This document shows, piece by piece, positions 6,375-13,914 of a stretch of 18,071 nucleotides of DNA; the stretch's first letter is position 1, and every line of letters begins with the position of its first letter. Source of the stretch: DASQVO01 sp035640715. Its GTDB lineage: Bacteria > Actinomycetota > Actinomycetes > Streptosporangiales > Streptosporangiaceae. Location of the stretch: contig DASQVO010000167.1 of assembly GCA_035640715.1 (NCBI GenBank), positions 1-18,071 of the forward strand. The letters run 5' to 3'. The notes below the pieces were generated by a model. The model worked only from the letters and a program-made list of their open reading frames with translations, was not told the origin of the DNA and searched no databases. Made by a program: the position numbers and the translations under genes.

Positions 6375-7340
6375 ATGTCTGAGGTTGTGGTGCTCGCCGA
6401 GCACGCCGGCGGTGCGGTCAAGAAGGTCACCTTCGAGTTGCTGACGCTCGCGCGGCAGTTCGGCGATCCGGTGGTGGCCTGGGCCGGGGAGGGCGCGGAG
6501 GAGGCGCAGCCCCGGCTGGCCGAGTACGGTGCCGCCAAGGTGTATGTCGCGGACGGGGATGGGTTCACCGGCTATGTGACCGCACCGGCCGCCGAACTGC
6601 TGGCCCAGCTGGTGGAGCGGACCTCCCCGGCGGCGGTGCTGCTGGCCGCCACCGGGCAGAACAAGGAGGTCGCCGGGCGGCTGGCGGTGAAGATCAATTC
6701 CGGGGTGCTCGCCGACGCCGTGGGCCTGGCCGCCCAGGACGGGAAGATCATCGCCGAGCAGTCCATCTTCGGCGGCGCCACCACTGTGCACTCGGCGGTC
6801 AAGCAGGGCACGCCGGTCATCACGGTGCGGCCCAACTCGGTTGCCCCGGAGCCAGCCCAGGGGGCGGCCGCGCTGGAGCCGGTGCAGATCACGCTGAGCG
6901 AGGCGGCGAAGGGCGCGAAGATCACCGAGCGGGTGGTGCAGGAGCGCGGCGAGCGCCCGGAACTGGCCGAGGCGGCCATCGTGGTCTCCGGCGGCCGCGG
7001 CGTGGGCAGCGCCGAGGGCTTCGATCTGATCGAGAAGCTTGCGGACTCCCTGGGCGCCGCCGTCGGCGCCTCCCGCGCGGTGACCGACGCCGGCTGGTAT
7101 CCGCACAAGTTCCAGGTCGGCCAGACCGGCCAGACCGTCTCCCCCCAGCTGTACATGGCGATCGGCATCTCCGGCGCCATCCAGCACAGGGCCGGCATGC
7201 AGACCTCCAAGACGATCGTGGCCGTCAACAAGGACCCGGAGGCGCCCATCTTCGAGCTCGCCGACTTCGGCGTGGTCGGCGACCTGTTCCAGGTCGTTCC
7301 CCAGCTCCTTGAGGAAATCGGGAAGCGGTCGGGATCCTGA
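6375..7340 (+). CDS. etfA: electron transfer flavoprotein alpha subunit
   Basis: The large FAD-carrying ETF subunit, 321 residues, the usual length for actinobacterial EtfA. The N-terminal domain starts SEVVVLAEH. The C-terminal FAD domain has VSGGRGVGS at 204-212, GASRAVTDAGW at 231-241, and GQTGQTVSPQLYMAIGISG from 249. The ETF-alpha signature then runs from L259 to N285, including GAIQHRAGM and the final IVAVN. Acidic KDPEAPIF and ADFGVVGD follow. The ATG at 6375 is 15 bp after etfB, with GAGAGG 11 nt upstream, so the pair forms an operon. It transfers electrons onward to an ETF:quinone oxidoreductase, which is not present in this window. Confidence 0.96.
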   Translation: MSEVVVLAEHAGGAVKKVTFELLTLARQFGDPVVAWAGEGAEEAQPRLAEYGAAKVYVADGDGFTGYVTAPAAELLAQLVERTSPAAVLLAATGQNKEVAGRLAVKINSGVLADAVGLAAQDGKIIAEQSIFGGATTVHSAVKQGTPVITVRPNSVAPEPAQGAAALEPVQITLSEAAKGAKITERVVQERGERPELAEAAIVVSGGRGVGSAEGFDLIEKLADSLGAAVGASRAVTDAGWYPHKFQVGQTGQTVSPQLYMAIGISGAIQHRAGMQTSKTIVAVNKDPEAPIFELADFGVVGDLFQVVPQLLEEIGKRSGS

Positions 7341-7406
7341 CCGCCCGGGCCCGGATCGGCGGCGCGGGAGCCAGCGGCCGGCCGGCCCGGCTAGGCTAAT
7401 TCTGTC

Positions 7407-8687
7407 ATGGGGTCTTTCGGCAGCGCTGGACAGCGCCTCACAGCGGACAGCCCGGACACGCACGTCTCCTCACCGGCCAGCCGTCCCGCACCAGCCGATG
7501 GTGAGGCGGCTGGCCGCGTGGTCTACCTCGACCACGCGGCCACGACGGCGATGCTGCCCGAGGCCGTCGCGGTGATGAGCGAGGAACTCGCCCAGCTGGG
7601 CAACCCCTCGTCACTGCACAGCGCCGGACGGCGGGCGCGGCGCGTGGTGGAGGAGTCCCGCGAGCGGATCGCCGAGGTGTTCCACGCACGGCCGAGCGAG
7701 GTCATCTTCACCAGTGGCGGTACCGAGGCGGACAACCTCGCGGTCAAGGGGCTGTACTGGGCCCGGCGCGACGCCGACCCGGCACGGCGGCGGATCCTGG
7801 CTACCTCGGTCGAGCACCACGCCATCCTCGACTCGGTGCACTGGCTGCACAGTCACGAGGGAGCCGAGACGATCCTGCTCGGCGTGGACGGCGAAGGCAT
7901 GCTCCGGCCCGGGGCGCTGAGCGCCGCCATCGAGGAGGAGCCGGGCAGCGTCGCGCTGGTCAGCGTGATGTGGGCGAACAACGAGGTCGGCTCCGTGCAG
8001 CCGGTGGCCGAACTCGCCGATGTCGCGCATGCCCACGGGATCGTGTTCCACAGTGACGCCGTGCAGGCGGCCGCCCAGCTTCCGGTCGACTTTGCCGGGT
8101 GCGGTGCCGACGCCCTCACCGTCACCGGGCACAAGCTCGGCGGCCCAGTCGGCGTGGGGGCGCTCTTGCTGCGCCGGGGAACCGAGCCCGTGCCGGTGCT
8201 GCACGGCGGCGGCCAGGAGCGCGACGTCCGTTCCGGGACGCTGGACGCCCCGGCGATCCGGGCGTTCGCGACCGCTGTCGCCGTCTCGGCGGAGCGCCGG
8301 GAAGACGAGGCCAAGCGGCTCGCGGCCCTGCGCGACGACCTGATCAGGCAGGTGCTGCATGCGGTACCCGACGCGGTGCTCAACGGCCCGCCGCCCGGGC
8401 CGGACCGCCTGCCGGGCAACGCGCACTTCTCCTTCCCCGGCTGCGAGGGTGACGCGCTGCTCATGCTCCTCGACGCCAAGGGCATCGCCTGCTCCACCGG
8501 GTCCGCGTGCACCGCGGGCGTGGCCCAGCCGAGCCACGTGCTCCTCGCGATGGGCGCGGACGAACTGCGAGCCCGGGGTTCTCTGCGGTTCTCCCTCGGC
8601 CACACCTCTACCCAGGCCGACGTCGACACGCTCGGCGCGGTCATCGGTGAGGCCGTAGAACGCGCCCGCCGCGCCGGCTCCCGCTGA
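7407..8687 (+). CDS. cysteine desulfurase (NifS/IscS-type, PLP-dependent)
   Basis: This enzyme removes sulfur from L-cysteine to form an enzyme persulfide for tRNA thiolation and Fe-S clusters. From ATG 7407 it is 426 residues. Key sites are VVYLDHAATT at 38-47, SGGTEADN at 103-110, VEHHA with the PLP-stacking His at 135-139, NNEVGSVQPV at 191-200, HSDAVQ with Asp217, TGHKLGGPVG with the Schiff-base Lys243, and the catalytic loop STGSACTAG with Cys368. The first 36 residues are poorly conserved in character. GTG at 7518 (V38), preceded by GGTGAGG, is an alternative start giving MVYLDHAATT. TAGGCT at 7392-7397 is a possible -10 for the longer form. Its position just upstream of mnmA (73 bp) supports a role as sulfur donor for MnmA. 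Confidence 0.94.
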   Translation: MGSFGSAGQRLTADSPDTHVSSPASRPAPADGEAAGRVVYLDHAATTAMLPEAVAVMSEELAQLGNPSSLHSAGRRARRVVEESRERIAEVFHARPSEVIFTSGGTEADNLAVKGLYWARRDADPARRRILATSVEHHAILDSVHWLHSHEGAETILLGVDGEGMLRPGALSAAIEEEPGSVALVSVMWANNEVGSVQPVAELADVAHAHGIVFHSDAVQAAAQLPVDFAGCGADALTVTGHKLGGPVGVGALLLRRGTEPVPVLHGGGQERDVRSGTLDAPAIRAFATAVAVSAERREDEAKRLAALRDDLIRQVLHAVPDAVLNGPPPGPDRLPGNAHFSFPGCEGDALLMLLDAKGIACSTGSACTAGVAQPSHVLLAMGADELRARGSLRFSLGHTSTQADVDTLGAVIGEAVERARRAGSR

Positions 8688-8760
8688 ACCGCGTCCGGCC
8701 GTCTGTCCGGCGCGGCACGGTGACGGGACGGCGGCCGGGTGGGCGTACCCTCGATAAGCG

Positions 8761-9846
8761 ATGACTTCACTACGCGTGCTAGCCGCCCTGTCCGGCGGCG
8801 TTGACTCTGCGACCGCCGCCGCACGGGCCGTAGACGCTGGCCACCAGGTGACCGCCGTCCATCTCGCGCTGTCCGCGAACCCGAGTTCCTATCGCACCGG
8901 CGCGCGCGGATGCTGCACGCTGGAGGACGCGCGGGACGCGCGCCGGGCCGCCGACGTGATCGGCATCCCCTTCTATGTCTGGGACATGGCCGAGCGCTTC
9001 CACGCCGACGTCGTGCAGGACTTCGTGTCCGAGTACGCGGCAGGCCGCACGCCCAACCCGTGCGTGCGCTGCAACGAGAAGATCAAGTTCGCCGCCGTGC
9101 TGGACCGGGCCCTGGCGCTCGGCTTCGACGCGGTCTGCACGGGCCATCACGCGCGCCTGGAGAACGGGGTGCTCCGCCGCAGCGTGGACATGGGCAAGGA
9201 CCAGTCTTACGTGCTCGCCGTCCTCACCCGTGATCAGCTCGCGCACGCCATGTTCCCGCTCGGCGACACGACCAAGGCCGAGGTGCGCGCGGAAGCGGCC
9301 CGCCGCGGCCTGGCCGTCGCCGACAAGCCGGACAGCCATGACGTCTGCTTCATCGCCGACGGCGACACCAGGGGCTTCCTGGCCAGGCAGCTCGGGTCGG
9401 CGCCGGGCCCGATCATCGACAGCTCCGGCGAGACGATCGGCACCCATGACGGCGCTTACGCCTTCACCGTAGGCCAGCGCCGAGGGCTGCGCTTGGACCG
9501 TCCCGCCGCCGACGGCCGCCCCCGCTACGTCCTCAGCATCGAGCCGGTGACGAAGACGGTGACGGTAGGGACGGCCGAGGAGCTGGAAGTGCGGGAGATC
9601 ACGGCACAGCGCCCGGTCTGGACCGGCTGCGAGCCCCTGACGGCGCCGCGTGAATGCGAAGTCCAGCTCCGTGCGCACGGCGAGGTCTACCCCTGCGTGG
9701 CCCGGCTCGGCGATGACGGTCTCCAGATCGGCCTGCAGGAGCCCGCGCGGGGGGTTGCCACTGGCCAGACCGCCGTCCTGTATGAGGGCGACACCGTCCT
9801 CGGCAGCGCCACCATCACCGCCACCTGGGTCGCGGCCATCGCCTGA
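8761..9846 (+). CDS. mnmA: tRNA-specific 2-thiouridylase MnmA
   Basis: MnmA adenylates and thiolates U34 of tRNAs for Lys, Glu and Gln. The 361 residues match the family. The PP-loop SGGVDS at 11-16 binds ATP. NPCVRCNEKIKF holds the catalytic nucleophile Cys101, and HDVCFIAD holds the second catalytic cysteine, Cys196. Other motifs are TGHHAR at 127-132, KDQSYVL at 146-152 and FTVGQRRGL at 235-243; a C-terminal beta-barrel follows. Actinobacterial versions typically have the longer N-terminal insert seen here (SSYRTGARGCCTLEDARDA). ATG 8761 has no good Shine-Dalgarno. TACCCT at 8746-8751 is a possible -10 giving a very short or absent leader. Its sulfur source is probably the cysteine desulfurase encoded just upstream. 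Confidence 0.97.
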   Translation: MTSLRVLAALSGGVDSATAAARAVDAGHQVTAVHLALSANPSSYRTGARGCCTLEDARDARRAADVIGIPFYVWDMAERFHADVVQDFVSEYAAGRTPNPCVRCNEKIKFAAVLDRALALGFDAVCTGHHARLENGVLRRSVDMGKDQSYVLAVLTRDQLAHAMFPLGDTTKAEVRAEAARRGLAVADKPDSHDVCFIADGDTRGFLARQLGSAPGPIIDSSGETIGTHDGAYAFTVGQRRGLRLDRPAADGRPRYVLSIEPVTKTVTVGTAEELEVREITAQRPVWTGCEPLTAPRECEVQLRAHGEVYPCVARLGDDGLQIGLQEPARGVATGQTAVLYEGDTVLGSATITATWVAAIA

Positions 9847-9983
9847 CCGGCCAATCGGCGGCCGATCCGGGTCGTTGCCGGCAGCGAAGCCTTGTCACGG
9901 CCCCGCTTTGGGCCGAAGCTGGTTGTATCAGCTGGATCGCCCGCCATGCGGTCCTGTTCCGTTCGCAGGGGAAGAGCTGCTCG
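9847..9983. other. mnmA / accessory-block boundary
   Basis: This 137-bp intergenic stretch marks where the conserved mnmA-to-metE order breaks. It holds a 13-bp dyad, ATCGGC-G-GCCGAT (9854-9866), just after the mnmA stop, and a short GGCCC...GGGCC stem around 9915-9930. No direct-repeat attachment site or tRNA end is visible. Confidence 0.4.
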
Positions 9984-10634
9984 ATGCTGCCCACGTTCCA
10001 GTGGACGACATTCGACGTAACCGAGATGCTTCCGGCGTGCTGGCGACAGGACGCCCGGCACGCGGCGGCGGATGCGGATTTCCGGGACTTTCCCCAGACT
10101 CCGGTCATTTCGCGTGAGGCGGTCAGCGTGCGGCACATTACCCGGGGCAGGGTCCACGCGGACCAGGTCGCTCACCGGCTTCCGTGGCTCCGCCAGCTTT
10201 ACCGGTCCGGCTTCCGGGAGCTAGCGGAGCGTGCCATCGGCACTCCGGTTGCTGCCGCCCGCGATGAGCGTTACGGGGCCGTCCTCAATGTGCAACGCGG
10301 AACAGGGATGCGTTTCGAATGCCACGTCGACTCGAATCCGCTGACCGGGCTGCTTTTCTTTACCGATCACGACCCGGGCGCGGGCGGCGAGTTGGTCTTC
10401 GCTCATCGCCGGGAGGCCAGGAGCATGGCCGAGATCGATCAGTCCTGTTTTGTGATCCGGCCACACTCCGGGCATCTGATCTTCTTTGACGGCCGAGACC
10501 ATCCGCACTACGTGCGGCCGCTGACCTCTGGTGATGACGTCCGGATCGTTGCGGTCATGAACTATTACATCAGCTCATTCCCGGAGGCGACGCGTCCCCC
10601 TGAGCTGAACCGTCACCTATACGGCGACAACTGA
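9984..10634 (+). CDS. 2-oxoglutarate/Fe(II)-dependent dioxygenase-like protein
   Basis: A 216-residue protein whose C-terminal half has the double-stranded beta-helix iron site: FECHVDSN gives His114 and Asp116, and DGRDHPHYVRPL gives the distal His173 or His175. Arg187 in DDVRIVAVMNYY sits where the 2-oxoglutarate-binding Arg is expected. GGELVF (134-139) and SGHLIFFDG (162-170) are typical core strands of prolyl-hydroxylase-like members. The substrate cannot be read from sequence. The start ATG 9984 has GGGAAGAG 8-9 nt upstream. Codon use includes more A/T-ending codons (for example TTTTGTG, CTTTACC) than the flanking housekeeping genes, suggesting acquisition. It converges on the next gene with only 16 bp between them. 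Confidence 0.75.
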   Translation: MLPTFQWTTFDVTEMLPACWRQDARHAAADADFRDFPQTPVISREAVSVRHITRGRVHADQVAHRLPWLRQLYRSGFRELAERAIGTPVAAARDERYGAVLNVQRGTGMRFECHVDSNPLTGLLFFTDHDPGAGGELVFAHRREARSMAEIDQSCFVIRPHSGHLIFFDGRDHPHYVRPLTSGDDVRIVAVMNYYISSFPEATRPPELNRHLYGDN

Positions 10635-10650
10635 GGCAAGCGTCCTGCTG

Positions 10651-11076
10651 TCAGCCTTGTGTGCGCAGGGCGTCATCCAAGCCGTCACGCACATCGGCGA
10701 CCGAACGGTGCTCACGCCGCGGTTCGCTGGTCCCCGCTAGCACCCGGCTCACTAGTTCCTGCCCGTCCGGCAGGATGCCACCACCGAGATAGGTGGTGGA
10801 CGAGAGCACAGTGCGGATTCCCTGCTGGCCGCTCTCGAAGACACCCCGTCGCCAGCCGGTCACTTCGTCCCAGACCAGAGCGAGCTTTTCTGCGGAGACG
10901 TTGGAGGCCGGGTGCGTGAAGATAATCGTCGCATCCCGGGGATTGCGGGGGTCGAGCCAGCTGCGCTCAACCATTAGGCCTTCCGCGGTGAGGGCCTCGA
11001 CGGACCTGGTTACGTAACCGCGCAGTACATCGACCCAGGGATCTGGGTGAGCCGGGGGGGTGGTGCTGTCCTTCAT
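10651..11076 (-). CDS. probable DUF6292 family protein
   Basis: A 141-residue soluble protein with no signal peptide or membrane segment. It opens with a short Pro-rich tail, then PWVDVLRGYVTRSVEALTAEG, a beta-rich centre with ALVWDEVTGWRRGVF (about 66-80), and TTYLGGGILPDGQELVSRVL (about 94-113). The pattern of an N-terminal helix, then L-x-WDE-xx-GW, then YLGGxxLPD is what I remember of actinobacterial DUF6292 proteins; I could not check it. Function is unknown. The ATG at 11076 is preceded by AGGAAGG with 8-nt spacing, a strong ribosome-binding site. It has its own promoter-like AT-rich upstream region. Confidence 0.6.
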   Translation of the reverse strand: MKDSTTPPAHPDPWVDVLRGYVTRSVEALTAEGLMVERSWLDPRNPRDATIIFTHPASNVSAEKLALVWDEVTGWRRGVFESGQQGIRTVLSSTTYLGGGILPDGQELVSRVLAGTSEPRREHRSVADVRDGLDDALRTQG

Positions 11077-11106
11077 TCCGCCATCCTTCCTAGGCTTCCG
11101 CCTCGG

Positions 11107-11125
11107 ATTATGTCATACAGGTAAC
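11107..11125 (-). promoter_or_regulatory. promoter of the DUF6292-like gene
   Basis: On the minus strand CATAAT (11112 to 11107) is a -10-like hexamer about 30 nt before the ATG. It is preceded at once by GTTACCTGTA (11125 to 11116). The same 10-mer lies at the same place relative to the -10 box of etfB (5433-5442). This could be a shared regulator site or a shared promoter element. Confidence 0.45.
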
Positions 11126-11316
11126 GGTCGCGACTTAATCTGATCTTGCGCCTTTGGCCGCGACCGCGGCCATGCAGACTTCGCACAGCGGCGTTTCTGG
11201 CTGATATCGATGACCTGAACTGGGCATTTGCCAGTCCGGGATCAATGGGCAGCTCCAGCCAGGTAAGAACACAGTGCCCGCAGGGTTAGGTCACAGCCCC
11301 ATCAGGTAAGCGTCGG
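11126..11316. other. intergenic DNA without recognisable gene
   Basis: No ORF with ribosome-binding site or family motif is visible on either strand between the DUF6292-like promoter and the repeat array. Base composition is mixed and less GC-rich than the flanks. It may be eroded sequence of the accessory block. Confidence 0.4.
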
Positions 11317-11416
11317 CGCCTCCGATGGAGCGCCGGCCCAGCGCCGTCTGATCGGCATGCCAGGCGCCTCAGATGGGGCGTACGTCTGAACGCCTCAGAT
11401 GGGACGTATGCCTGAA
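11317..11416. repeat. decaying 26-bp tandem repeats at the end of the GNAT gene
   Basis: Two adjacent 26-bp units, 11365-11390 and 11391-11416, agree at 23 of 26 positions and share CGCCTCAGATGGG. A poorer copy, beginning CGCCTCCGATGGAGCG, is at 11317-11332. A very degenerate one (CGCCGTCTGATC) is at 11342-11364. The 11391-11416 unit contains the last codons and stop of the minus-strand GNAT gene. The 11365-11390 unit therefore repeats the 3' end of the gene, stop codon included, just downstream. Confidence 0.7.
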
Positions 11417-12144
11417 GAGGTGTCGCGAAGCTCGACAAGCGACGGCCCGAGCCCCTTTTTGATTGACGTGGCCCTCTCGAAGAGCGCACGCGAAGGGTAA
11501 TCCTCGTTGGGGCATTTGCCGCGGGCCTCGAAATCCAGGTTCTCGTAGTATTTGTGCAGAGCGCAATTATTAGTCCACACGTCAATCCGGATCGACTTCG
11601 CGTGATACTCGCGTTCGGCGTACGCGCAGGCCCAGTCGATCAAGGCGGCGCCGATTTGCAGTCCAGCAAAACCTCGCGCTGTGACAAGCCGGCTCAGGTA
11701 TGCGGCCGAGCCGCCCGTTTTCTCCTGACCCGGCCATACGTCGGGATTGGCTTTTTTCTCGATGGTGACGGTGGCTACCGGAATTTCCCTGCCTTGCACC
11801 ACCAGCCTGACGAGCCACGTCGTTTCCTCTTTGAGCGAATGTTCGACCCGGTCGCTGCGTCTACGGCCATCTTTGTCCGGCCAGTCCTTGGACCATTGGT
11901 CGGTTCCCTTGGTCCTTAGCCATGCCTTGGCCTCGTCGATCATGTCCAGGATGACAGCGAGATCCTCGACGGTCGCTCGCCTGACCTGGAGCGTAACCGT
12001 CCCCTCGCTGATCTGCTGCGCAAGGGCAGCGAGGGAGTACGGAGCCGTATCCCGGGTCTGGAGCGCTTCCTCCGCTGCGTTGAAGGTTCGCCTGACCTCT
12101 AGCGTTTCCTGGCCCCACTGGGGTGCCTGCCTCATTTGCAGCAT
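11395..12144 (-). CDS. GNAT family N-acetyltransferase
   Basis: Acetyl-CoA-dependent acyltransferase of the GNAT superfamily. From ATG 12144 it has 249 residues. The first 50 residues have no GNAT features. The domain starts at VTLQVRRATVEDLAVILDM (about 50-68). The acetyl-CoA loop follows strand LSRLVTA as RGFAGLQIGAALIDWA (about 157-172), a variant of R/Q-x-x-G-x-G/A. The C-terminal motif has IRIDVWTNNCALHKYYENLDF (about 185-205). The substrate is not predictable. The frame is open upstream to a TTG at 12315, but that segment looks non-coding. GGAG lies 11 nt before 12144, and TATAGA (12166-12161) is a possible -10. The gene is downstream of the GntR gene on the same strand and may belong to the same unit. 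Confidence 0.8.
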   Translation of the reverse strand: MLQMRQAPQWGQETLEVRRTFNAAEEALQTRDTAPYSLAALAQQISEGTVTLQVRRATVEDLAVILDMIDEAKAWLRTKGTDQWSKDWPDKDGRRRSDRVEHSLKEETTWLVRLVVQGREIPVATVTIEKKANPDVWPGQEKTGGSAAYLSRLVTARGFAGLQIGAALIDWACAYAEREYHAKSIRIDVWTNNCALHKYYENLDFEARGKCPNEDYPSRALFERATSIKKGLGPSLVELRDTSSGIRPI

Positions 12145-12160
12145 CGTCGGTATGGCTCCG

Positions 12161-12189
12161 TCTATATTCCGCCGCACTCTGCGGTCTGG
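12161..12189 (-). promoter_or_regulatory. possible GNAT gene promoter
   Basis: On the minus strand TATAGA (12166 to 12161), within GGAATATAGA, is a -10-like box 17 nt before ATG 12144. It leaves a short leader containing GGAG. No -35 box is evident. It supports the shorter start for the acetyltransferase. Confidence 0.35.
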
Positions 12190-12327
12190 TTGGTTACCCC
12201 ATGGCGAAGCTTGAGGTAAAAGGCATGAATGGTTCGCCCGCACCACAGCGCGGGAATTTCTGGCTACTGATGAGAATATTTGGTTTCTGGACCATCTGGT
12301 CCCCCGTTGCCGCAAGTTAGCGAGTTG

Positions 12328-13161
12328 TCATAGCCCAGGAACTTGGTTCTCCTTAGTAACGTTTTGTTCGGTAGTCAGTTTGTACTGCGGCGCCGGGACC
12401 TTGCCAACATCGACGATAAATTGGTTCCTGTCCGCGGGAAAAACTGTCACAGTGACACGCAACGGCGTTCCCGTCTGGTCGAACCCGGTACGGAAGATCT
12501 CGAAAACGGGTACACGGCCATCCGGGGGAAGCCGGAAGAACGCAATCTCATTGAAGTCCGGCGCGCGCATCGTAATCCAGTCGCGATAACCGACTTGCTT
12601 GATACCCAGGGTCTCTTCCAGGTATTTCACGGCGCCCTGCTCGATGTTTTCATCGTCAAGGAGCCGGGGCGCCCCCCGCATGGCGAAGCTCCGGGGGTAG
12701 AAGGACGTCTGCAGCGACCAGGGCGTGTCGTCGATGAACCGCTGCTCGTGCCGGCTAACCAGGGGCGTGCTCTCGGGGACGCGCAGCCGGGCGGCGACCT
12801 CGCCGGCGGCGGTCTTGAGCTCGATGCGGGGCCCGACACTCGTGGGGCGCCGGTGCTGCTCGCTCACCTCGGAGAGATAGGTGGCTCCTTCGCCGCCGAC
12901 CAAGCCGGTGGCCAGATCGCCGGAGAGGGTGGTGACGAGCGGATCAATACCCCCGACGACGAACGTGCCCTGCCCCGGCCGGGTCTCGACCAGTCCCAGG
13001 GTGATGAGACTTCTTACCGCGTCACGGATGGTGTTACGCGAGGCACCGAACTGCTTTCTGAGGTCATCCTCCGTCGGCAACTGGCTGTCTGGAGGAAGAC
13101 GGCCCGATTCGATCTCCTGGCGCAGGTCATCGGCTATCCGCCGATACAAGGGGTCAGCCAT
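12328..13161 (-). CDS. GntR/HutC-type regulator with UTRA domain
   Basis: A DNA-binding transcription factor of 277 residues from ATG 13161. The winged helix-turn-helix spans about 4-75: DPLYRRIADDLRQEIESGRL, then LPTEDDLRKQFGASRNTIRDAVRSL, then GLVETRPGQGTFV. The UTRA ligand domain spans about 105-265, with RIELKTAAGEVAARL, PLVSRHEQRFIDDTPW and the C-terminal TPLRVTVTVFPADRNQF. The start is chosen because ADPLYRRIADDL is the usual family N-terminus and GGGAGG precedes it; 26 upstream in-frame codons look non-coding. HutC-type members respond to small effectors, unknown here. It probably binds the TTGGGATGAC inverted repeat upstream of its own gene. A collapsed paralogue lies upstream at 13441-13678. 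Confidence 0.9.
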   Translation of the reverse strand: MADPLYRRIADDLRQEIESGRLPPDSQLPTEDDLRKQFGASRNTIRDAVRSLITLGLVETRPGQGTFVVGGIDPLVTTLSGDLATGLVGGEGATYLSEVSEQHRRPTSVGPRIELKTAAGEVAARLRVPESTPLVSRHEQRFIDDTPWSLQTSFYPRSFAMRGAPRLLDDENIEQGAVKYLEETLGIKQVGYRDWITMRAPDFNEIAFFRLPPDGRVPVFEIFRTGFDQTGTPLRVTVTVFPADRNQFIVDVGKVPAPQYKLTTEQNVTKENQVPGL

Positions 13162-13308
13162 GGACCCTCCCGTCGAGACCAGCGACGATGGCGTCTGAAA
13201 TATCGGGCCGCCGAACGTTGCGGAGCGGGGCCGCGCCACGTCAGGTGTGTTACGACATGCCAGGCCAGGTCATGTGCCACTACCACATAACCTATTGCCG
13301 AAACCATA

Positions 13309-13367
13309 CATCCCAAACGTTGGGATGACCAGGATAACGGGAATGAGCCTAGCAGACTGGTTGCATG
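13309..13367. promoter_or_regulatory. candidate GntR operator upstream of gntR
   Basis: CATCCCAA (13309-13316) and TTGGGATG (13320-13327) form a perfect 8-bp inverted repeat with a 3-nt spacer. It is followed by GACCAGGATAACGGGAATG and a segment that reappears at 13861-13914. The site is about 150 bp upstream of the regulator's start. Dyads of this kind are typical of GntR dimers, and autoregulation is inferred. The rest of 13162-13440 contains no gene that I can support. Confidence 0.55.
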
Positions 13368-13440
13368 CTTTGTGGGCGGAACCCGTTAACTGAGACGGGC
13401 GGCGTGTCGGGTATGGCTGAGGCCCGGCCGCGCTGGCGTC

Positions 13441-13678
13441 TCAGACCCCGGCTGGATCGGCGAGGCGGTCTGGGACCTCGCCGGCGTTGATGACGAACTG
13501 GTTCCGATCGGATGGGAACACGGTCTCCGTGAGCCGGAACGGGGCCGGCCCGTCGGGGCTTTCCGCGCAGCCGGCTGGCCACGTTTCCGCTGGCCAGCTG
13601 GATTTCCACCTTCGGTGTTGAGGCGCGCCACGTCCTGCACCTGGCTTCTGCCTCCTGCCGGTACATGGGTTCTGGCAT
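13441..13678 (-). pseudogene. internally deleted, frameshifted remnant of a second GntR/UTRA gene
   Basis: Three blocks in order match the intact regulator downstream. MPEPMYRQEAEA, at ATG 13678 with GGGAGGG upstream, resembles MADPLYRRIADD. PKVEIQLASGNVASRLR resembles PRIELKTAAGEVAARLR. In another frame, PFRLTETVFPSDRNQF and then VINAGEVP resemble PLRVTVTVFPADRNQF and IVDVGKVP. The helix-turn-helix and the middle of the UTRA domain are missing, and the last block is frameshifted relative to the first two. This is the wreck of a duplicated or related gntR, now unable to make a DNA-binding protein. Confidence 0.8.
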
Positions 13679-13778
13679 CGTCCCTCCCGCCAGTACATGG
13701 GCTAGTCACCGGTCTCTCTCCGTACAGCATCAACCGAGCTAACCCTCAGGTGCAGTCCTACCTAACCCATTCATGCTT

Positions 13779-13914
13779 GTCATCCCAATCATCGGAATAT
13801 TCGGCATCGCCAGGTTTCTGCCCTCCGAATGGCGGAGATATCTCTTATAGATACCAAAGGTTGGGATGACTTGGATGACAGGGCATATCGGAATCAACCT
13901 GGTAGTTAGGTTGC
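13779..13914. promoter_or_regulatory. second GntR operator region, duplicated with the pseudogene
   Basis: GTCATCCCAA at 13779-13788 is the exact reverse complement of TTGGGATGAC at 13861-13870. From 13861 to 13914 the sequence follows the upstream region of the intact gntR (13320-13367): TTGGGATGAC, GGAT, GGAATCAACCTGG and GGTTGCGTG align with TTGGGATGAC, GGAT, GGAATGAGCCTAG and GGTTGCATG. The half-sites lie 159 and 183 bp from the two gntR start codons, so a promoter-plus-gene unit appears duplicated. AT-rich TTATAGATACC (13848-13858) lies between the two half-sites. Confidence 0.55.

Noticed and set aside
5385..7463. Very long minus-strand open frame opposite etfB-etfA
   Set aside because: Composition is that of antisense reading of GC-rich codons (His/Leu/Gly/Arg-rich), there is no ribosome-binding site or domain, and the plus-strand genes are certain.
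12145..12315. N-terminal extension of the GNAT protein to TTG 12315
   Set aside because: The segment has no GNAT features, lacks a ribosome-binding site, and contains a TATAGA promoter-like box; ATG 12144 is preferred.
13162..13239. Upstream start for the GntR regulator at 13239
   Set aside because: The 26 extra residues are not GntR-like, and GGGAGG directly before ATG 13161 marks the start; the pseudogene has the same arrangement.
13615..13869. 84-codon plus-strand ORF over the gntR remnant
   Set aside because: It lies antisense to the pseudogene and its operator region, has no ribosome-binding site, and is Ser/Pro-rich without a family pattern.
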